This document shows positions 55,144-64,000 of a stretch of DNA of 64,000 nucleotides, piece after piece (position 1 is the first letter of the stretch; each line of letters opens with the position of its first letter). The stretch is from NCBI RefSeq assembly GCF_002959965.1, contig NZ_PREV01000027.1:1519590-1583589 (forward strand), read 5' to 3'. Under the pieces are notes generated by a model. It ran no database searches. It was not told the DNA's origin and worked only from the letters and a program-made list of their open reading frames with translations. The DNA comes from Microbulbifer pacificus (GTDB lineage Bacteria > Pseudomonadota > Gammaproteobacteria > Pseudomonadales > Cellvibrionaceae). A program made the translations under genes and the position numbers.

Positions 55144-55353
55144 GTGGACAAAAAAGTGGCTAAGAAAGCATCCAGCGTGAACAAACGGGGCAAGGAAACT
55201 GTGTCAACCGAGTCACGTGAAGCAATTGAAGCGCAAGTTCAGGCCTTTCTCGCGAACGGCGGACAAATCGAGCAGATTCCTAAGGGCGTCAGCGGGCAGA
55301 CCAATACAGCCGGTCCGAAACATATTACTCTCGGCAAAAAACCCCGCGCCTGA
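55144..55353 (+). CDS. Small SutA-like protein
   Basis: 69 residues, very basic at the N-terminus (KKVAKKASSVNKRGKE) with a C-terminal motif AIEAQVQAFLANGGQIEQIPKGVS. This resembles the 'AMEEFLARGGKVQEIEPNV' end of SutA, a small RNA-polymerase-binding protein that promotes transcription during slow growth in Pseudomonas. The assignment is tentative because only this motif is shared. The start is GTG at 55144; another GTG at 55156 is possible. A terminator follows. Confidence 0.55.
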   Translation: MDKKVAKKASSVNKRGKETVSTESREAIEAQVQAFLANGGQIEQIPKGVSGQTNTAGPKHITLGKKPRA

Positions 55354-55410
55354 AGCCAGGCCTGAGGGCCGGAAACAATCAGCGCATCGCCACAAGGCGA
55401 GACGAAAACT

Positions 55411-55439
55411 AAAAAGGCGGGGGGTTCCCGCCTTTTTTA
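55411..55439. terminator. Bidirectional terminator between the SutA-like gene and secF
   Basis: AAAAAGGCGG(gggttc)CCGCCTTTTTT has a symmetric A/T flanked stem 60 bp past one stop and 18 bp past the other, so it can serve both convergent genes. Confidence 0.88.
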
Positions 55440-55457
55440 ATCTGAGATCAACCGTGA

Positions 55458-56462
55458 TCAGGGCATTTCGTCCAGGTCTGCCCCCTCTTTCACTGGCGGC
55501 ATCAGGTCTTCTTTAGTGGTGTTCATCGCCATAAGGATGTTCGCCGCCACATATACCGAAGAGAAAGTACCGATCACAATACCGACGATCAGAGCCAGCG
55601 AGAAATTGTGAATCAGCTCGCCACCAAAGAACTGCAGTGCCCACAGTACCAGCAAGGTGGTGAACGAGGTCATAAAGGTACGGCTCAGGGTCTGGCTCAT
55701 GGAAATGTTGATGACCTCGGCCGGCTCGGCCTGACGCACCTTGCGGAAGTTCTCCCGGATACGGTCAAACACCACAATGGTGTCGTTAATGGAGTAACCG
55801 ATTACCGCCAGTACCGCAGCCAGCACCGTCAGATCAAAATCCAGCCGGAAGATGGCGAAAAAACCCAGAACAATGATCACGTCATGAATCAACGCCACCA
55901 CGGCGCCCACGGCAAACTTGTACTGGAATCGCAGCGCGACATAAGCCATCACCACCGCAAGAGCAAACAGCATTCCTAGGCCACCGTCATCCCGCAGCTC
56001 TTCACCGATCTGTGGGCCAACCATTTCTACCCTGCGCAAGTCGACACGGCCATCACTGTGTGCCCTTAACACGCCCGCCACTTTGTCGCCAATAGAGTTG
56101 TTGGCTTCGGCTGTGCGGGCATCTTGCTGGGCTTGTGATTGCGCCACTTCCGGCGGCAGTTTGATCAGCAGTTCGCTGTCAGAACCAAAACGCACCACTG
56201 CCGCGCCTTTGAAACCAGCCTGATCGAGCTGCGCGCGCACATCTTCGATCTTGGGTGCGCGCTCATATCCCACTTCGATCTGGGTCCCGCCAGTGAAATC
56301 GAGCCCCAGTTTCAGACCATTCACGGCCAAGGCGACAATCGACGCCACCACCAGTGCAATGGAAAAAGCCGAGGCTAATTTGCGCCAGCGCATGAAATCG
56401 TACACGCGCTTACCCATGTACTCGGTGATCTTGCCGTTTTCTTCTTTGGTATTACTCATCAC
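55458..56462 (-). CDS. secF: Protein translocase subunit SecF
   Basis: 334 residues, six transmembrane helices: GLDFTGGTQIEVGYER after the first helix, the long periplasmic loop, and the conserved VIGYSINDTIVVFDRIREN and MSQTLSRTFMTSFTT segments. SecDF pulls preproteins through SecYEG using the proton motive force. It lies 6 bp after secD. Confidence 0.97.
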   Translation of the reverse strand: MMSNTKEENGKITEYMGKRVYDFMRWRKLASAFSIALVVASIVALAVNGLKLGLDFTGGTQIEVGYERAPKIEDVRAQLDQAGFKGAAVVRFGSDSELLIKLPPEVAQSQAQQDARTAEANNSIGDKVAGVLRAHSDGRVDLRRVEMVGPQIGEELRDDGGLGMLFALAVVMAYVALRFQYKFAVGAVVALIHDVIIVLGFFAIFRLDFDLTVLAAVLAVIGYSINDTIVVFDRIRENFRKVRQAEPAEVINISMSQTLSRTFMTSFTTLLVLWALQFFGGELIHNFSLALIVGIVIGTFSSVYVAANILMAMNTTKEDLMPPVKEGADLDEMP

Positions 56463-56468
56463 CGCACC

Positions 56469-58337
56469 TCAAATCCACAGTTTCTGTACACGGCGGCCGC
56501 CGTAGAACAAGTTGATCAATGCCCGCGTTCCCATGATCGCACTGAACATGGAAGTCAGGATGCCGATGGAAAGGGTCACCGCAAAGCCCTGCACAGGGCC
56601 GGAGCCGATGGCGTACAGGATCACAGCCACAATCAGTGTGGTGATGTTCGCGTCCACAATTGCACTATAGGCATTGTCAAAGCCCGCACTGATCGCAGAC
56701 TGCGGCGAGAGTCCATTGCGCAGTTCCTCCCGTATCCGCGAGAAAATCAACACGTTCGCGTCTACCGCCATACCGATGGTCAACACCATACCTGCAATAC
56801 CCGGCAAGGTGAGGGTCGCACCGAGAATCGACATCACCGCAACCAGCAGTACCATGTTCACGGCCAGCGCAATATTCGCGGCAAGACCAAACACCCGGTA
56901 GAAAATCAGCATGCACAGCACAACGGCCAACATACCGATCTGCACCGATGTGACACCAACTTCAATATTGTCAGCGCCCAGAGATGGGCCGATTACACGC
57001 TCTTCGACAAAATACATTGGCGCTGCGAGCGCACCTGAGCGCAGCAGCAGGGCCAGCTCTTGAGCCTCTGCAGGGCTGCCCAGGCCCGTGGTGCGGAACT
57101 GGCGGCCAAGTGGGCTCTGCACGGTGGCCAGGCTGATGATTTTCTTGTCATCGGTACGTTTCTGGACGATTACCTCATTGCCATCGGCATCCACCTGTTT
57201 TTCCGGAGTGAAACGGCTCTCCACAAACAAGGTTCCCATACGGCGCCCGACATTTTTCCAGGTCGCGCGATGCATCATTTCACCACCACGAGCGTCCAGG
57301 GTGATGTTTACCTGGGGAAAACCACTTTCGTCATAGCCCACACGAGCATCGGTCACACGTTCGCCAGAGATGATGATCTTGCGCTCCAGCCACGCGCCAC
57401 CGTACGCGGCACGCTCCTGCTCGTTTCTGTATTCAAAATATTCCTTATTGGTCACCAGCGCATCGGTCTTGGCCTCCATGCGGTATTCCAGATTCGCCGT
57501 CTTGCCAATGATCCGCTTGGCTTCCGCGGTGTCCTGCACCCCCGGAAGCTCGACCACGATCCGGTTGCGCCCCTGGCGCTGCACAATGGGCTCAGCCACA
57601 CCCAGTTCATTCACCCGATTACGCAGGGTGGTGAGGTTTTGGGTAACGGCATAGTCTTCGAGCTGCTTGATTTCCTGCTCGGAAAGCGTGGCTCGAACTT
57701 CAAGGTTTTCACCACTCCCAGCCTCCGCCAATTGCAGGGTGGGGAACTCTTTACGCATGGTACGCATACCGAGTGAGCGCAGCTCTTCATCGCGGAAACT
57801 GGCCACGATTTCACGATCGCCCTCCAGTTCCACACCGCGATACCGGGCCTTGGCGGCACGCAGCTTGGTCTTTACATCGGAAACGTAACCTTCCATGTTG
57901 GTCTTGACGATGGAATTGGTATCCACCTCCATCAGGAAGTGCACACCGCCAGCCAGGTCGAGACCAAGCTTCATCGGGTTTGCACCCATGTTTCTGAGCC
58001 ACTCCGGTGTGGTCGGAGCCAGGTTCAGTGCCACCACATATTCGCTATGTCCGAGGGACTCCTGGATAGCACGTTTCGCAGGCAGCTGTTCTTCGATGGA
58101 CTTCAGGCGCAACAGCACCGATTTTTCCTGAACCTCGCCACCGAAGTACTCAATCCCCGCCTCATTCAGCGCCTTTTCGGCACGACTGAGTACATTCTGA
58201 TCAATTTTAAGCGCGCTCGACTGGCCCGAAATCTGAACAGCCGGATCGGGGCGGTACAAATTCGGGGCGGCATACAGGAGCCCTAACCCGGTGATAATCA
58301 GGATCAGGAGATATTTCCAGAGGGGATAGCGATTCAT
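56469..58337 (-). CDS. secD: Protein translocase subunit SecD
   Basis: 622 residues: NRYPLWKYLLILIITGLGLLYAAPNLY start, LGLDLAGGVHFLMEVD, the large P1 head domain, and the C-terminal membrane bundle with TLTLPGIAGMVLTIGMAVDANVLIFSRIREELRNG. It works with SecF in post-translocational pulling. The next gene upstream is tgt. The small yajC gene that usually separates tgt and secD is not present. Confidence 0.97.
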   Translation of the reverse strand: MNRYPLWKYLLILIITGLGLLYAAPNLYRPDPAVQISGQSSALKIDQNVLSRAEKALNEAGIEYFGGEVQEKSVLLRLKSIEEQLPAKRAIQESLGHSEYVVALNLAPTTPEWLRNMGANPMKLGLDLAGGVHFLMEVDTNSIVKTNMEGYVSDVKTKLRAAKARYRGVELEGDREIVASFRDEELRSLGMRTMRKEFPTLQLAEAGSGENLEVRATLSEQEIKQLEDYAVTQNLTTLRNRVNELGVAEPIVQRQGRNRIVVELPGVQDTAEAKRIIGKTANLEYRMEAKTDALVTNKEYFEYRNEQERAAYGGAWLERKIIISGERVTDARVGYDESGFPQVNITLDARGGEMMHRATWKNVGRRMGTLFVESRFTPEKQVDADGNEVIVQKRTDDKKIISLATVQSPLGRQFRTTGLGSPAEAQELALLLRSGALAAPMYFVEERVIGPSLGADNIEVGVTSVQIGMLAVVLCMLIFYRVFGLAANIALAVNMVLLVAVMSILGATLTLPGIAGMVLTIGMAVDANVLIFSRIREELRNGLSPQSAISAGFDNAYSAIVDANITTLIVAVILYAIGSGPVQGFAVTLSIGILTSMFSAIMGTRALINLFYGGRRVQKLWI

Positions 58338-58540
58338 GCTGTTCTCATTGTTGGAATGGCCCGCTGTGCAGGCTCGTTTTTAGCAATATCCGAGGATATG
58401 CGGGCGAAACCTCATTTTTACAAGGTCGTGCCACGGCCACACTGGCCGGATTGACAGCCCGCCAGCTCTTACAGGGCGTTCAAAGACGGTGGCTGATTAT
58501 ACGGGGATAAAAAGTCCGTACAAATGCACGGTCCCGCTAC

Positions 58541-60776
<2,236 letters not shown>

Positions 60777-60917
60777 GATTTCAGTCTAGGTGCTCGTTGA
60801 ATGGCCGCGAAGAGTAACGGAAACTGTTGCCGCAGCCAAATCCTGTTGACCGCATCAAGTCTATCGCTATAATCATCCTCCTCTTGGAGCCAGCTGCCTA
60901 AGCTGTTCCAAACAATG

Positions 60918-61003
60918 CCAGAGTGGTGAAATTGGTAGACACAGGGGATTCAAAATCCCCCGCCCTTAAAAGCGTGCCGGTTCGAGTCCGGCCTCTGGTA
61001 CCA
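60918..61003 (+). tRNA. tRNA-Leu (anticodon CAA)
   Basis: 86-nt class II tRNA: acceptor GCCAGAG with CTCTGGT (terminal G-U wobble), anticodon stem GGGGA/TCCCC around TTCAAAA (anticodon CAA), a long variable arm (CGCCCTTAAAAGCGT), T-arm GCCGG/CCGGC around TTCGAGT, and encoded CCA. Confidence 0.95.
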
Positions 61004-61005
61004 AA

Positions 61006-61047
61006 CAAAAAACCCCCGCAGGTTTCCCTGCGGGGGTTTTCTTTTTT
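61006..61047 (+). terminator. Terminator of tRNA-Leu
   Basis: AAAACCCCCGCAGG-TTTCC-CTGCGGGGGTTTT then C and six T residues, directly after the tRNA. Confidence 0.9.
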
Positions 61048-61167
61048 AGAAGCCTGACAAACGGCAACGCCGTTTGGACTGCCGGAGGCAGCCCGGAGGG
61101 TGAGAGCCTTTGGCTCGAATCACCGTGACCTTTTCGCGAAGCGAAAATGCAGGTCATCGGCAGGCGT

Positions 61168-61206
61168 AAAAGAAGAAAGGCCGTACAGTCTCCTGTACGG
61201 CCTTTC
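61168..61206 (-). terminator. Terminator of the rRNA operon
   Basis: GAAAGGCCGTACAG / CTGTACGGCCTTTC is a perfect 14-bp stem with a 4-nt loop (61175-61206). On the minus strand a TTCTTCTTTT tract follows, immediately after the 5S gene. Confidence 0.88.
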
Positions 61207-61215
61207 GGATTTGAA

Positions 61216-61333
61216 GCCTGACGATGACCTACTCTCACATGGGGAAACCCCACACTACCATCGGCGATGTTGCGTTTCACTTCTGAGTTCGGCAAGGGAT
61301 CAGGTGGTTCCACAACTCTATTGTCGTCAGGCA
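61216..61333 (-). rRNA. rrf: 5S ribosomal RNA
   Basis: On the minus strand it begins TGCCTGACGACAATAGAG and includes the conserved GCCGAACTCAGAAGTGAAAC and GCCGATGGTAGTGTGGGG segments, ending with CGTCAGGC, which pairs with the start. Ends are estimated by complementarity. Confidence 0.96.
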
Positions 61334-61540
61334 AACTGGCTTGGGTTGGTGCTGGTCTTACGGGCTGTGCCCTGCGCTACCTGTTATCGCTGTTTGCCTG
61401 GTCGTTTAGACCGGCGATAACCCCAAATACTTCGGCGAAACATTCTGTAGTAATACACCGCAAGTCGATCTCTTGCGAGAAGCTTGCACGTCTCTCGATT
61501 GCTTACACAATCCGTTCGTTAGTAACCATCTCTGTTGTAT

Positions 61541-64000
<2,460 letters not shown>

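Noticed and set aside
60966..61334. Minus-strand frame ending PEAGLEPARF across tRNA-Leu and 5S rRNA
   Set aside because: A common false ORF produced by reading antisense of tRNA and through rRNA spacers.

Overview
The window looks like a chromosomal segment of a marine gammaproteobacterium. Gene content and order (nadC / DUF1631 / ampD-ampE, ccoNOQP-ccoGHIS, groESL, tgt-secD-secF, pyrC-rnt, oadGAB, cbpA-cbpM) and protein style point to the Cellvibrionales or a relative such as Microbulbifer. That placement is an inference from family knowledge, not from a search.

Layout. 1-9.5 kb: end of a Ca/Na antiporter, CbpM/CbpA co-chaperones, OmpW, BolA, DjlA, the oxaloacetate decarboxylase Na+ pump (oadGAB), dusC and a tRNA-Arg(ACG). 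9.7-18.9 kb: a cupin gene, then a chromosomal integron. Its cassettes are read leftwards on the minus strand; the integrase gene intI at 17791-18834 is read rightwards, away from them, under a promoter overlapped by a LexA-type box. The array holds twelve cassette units. Nine carry a recognisable gene and three have no convincing ORF. An IS3-family element has landed inside one attC. 18.9-30 kb: groEL-groES behind a heat-shock-like promoter, fxsA, a cyclopropane fatty acid synthase, an SDR reductase, a DUF481 outer-membrane protein, an alkyltransferase-like protein, and the peptidoglycan recycling genes ampG, ampE and ampD. 30-39.7 kb: two tandem DUF1631 genes, nadC, and a three-gene Gtr-like glycosylation operon. 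39.7-50.5 kb: a membrane methyltransferase, then the cbb3 oxidase structural genes ccoNOQP and assembly genes ccoGHIS with a TauE/SafE-like exporter. 50.6-60.8 kb: argG, pyrC, rnt, a secreted esterase, a SutA-like small protein, secF, secD, tgt and queA. 60.9-64 kb: tRNA-Leu(CAA) facing an rRNA operon end (5S and most of 23S, minus strand).

The most unusual part is the integron. In every cassette the end heptamer on one side is the reverse complement of the heptamer at the far side of its own attC, which fixes the boundaries cassette by cassette. The attC sites fall into three families. One family carries an additional small hairpin (5-bp stem, 3-nt loop) in one arm only, with a compensatory base-pair change between copies, so the folded site would be a three-way junction rather than a simple hairpin. 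Three cassettes seem to encode structured DNA or RNA rather than protein. The encoded proteins lean towards exported or membrane proteins, plus one with a PD-(D/E)xK-like motif.
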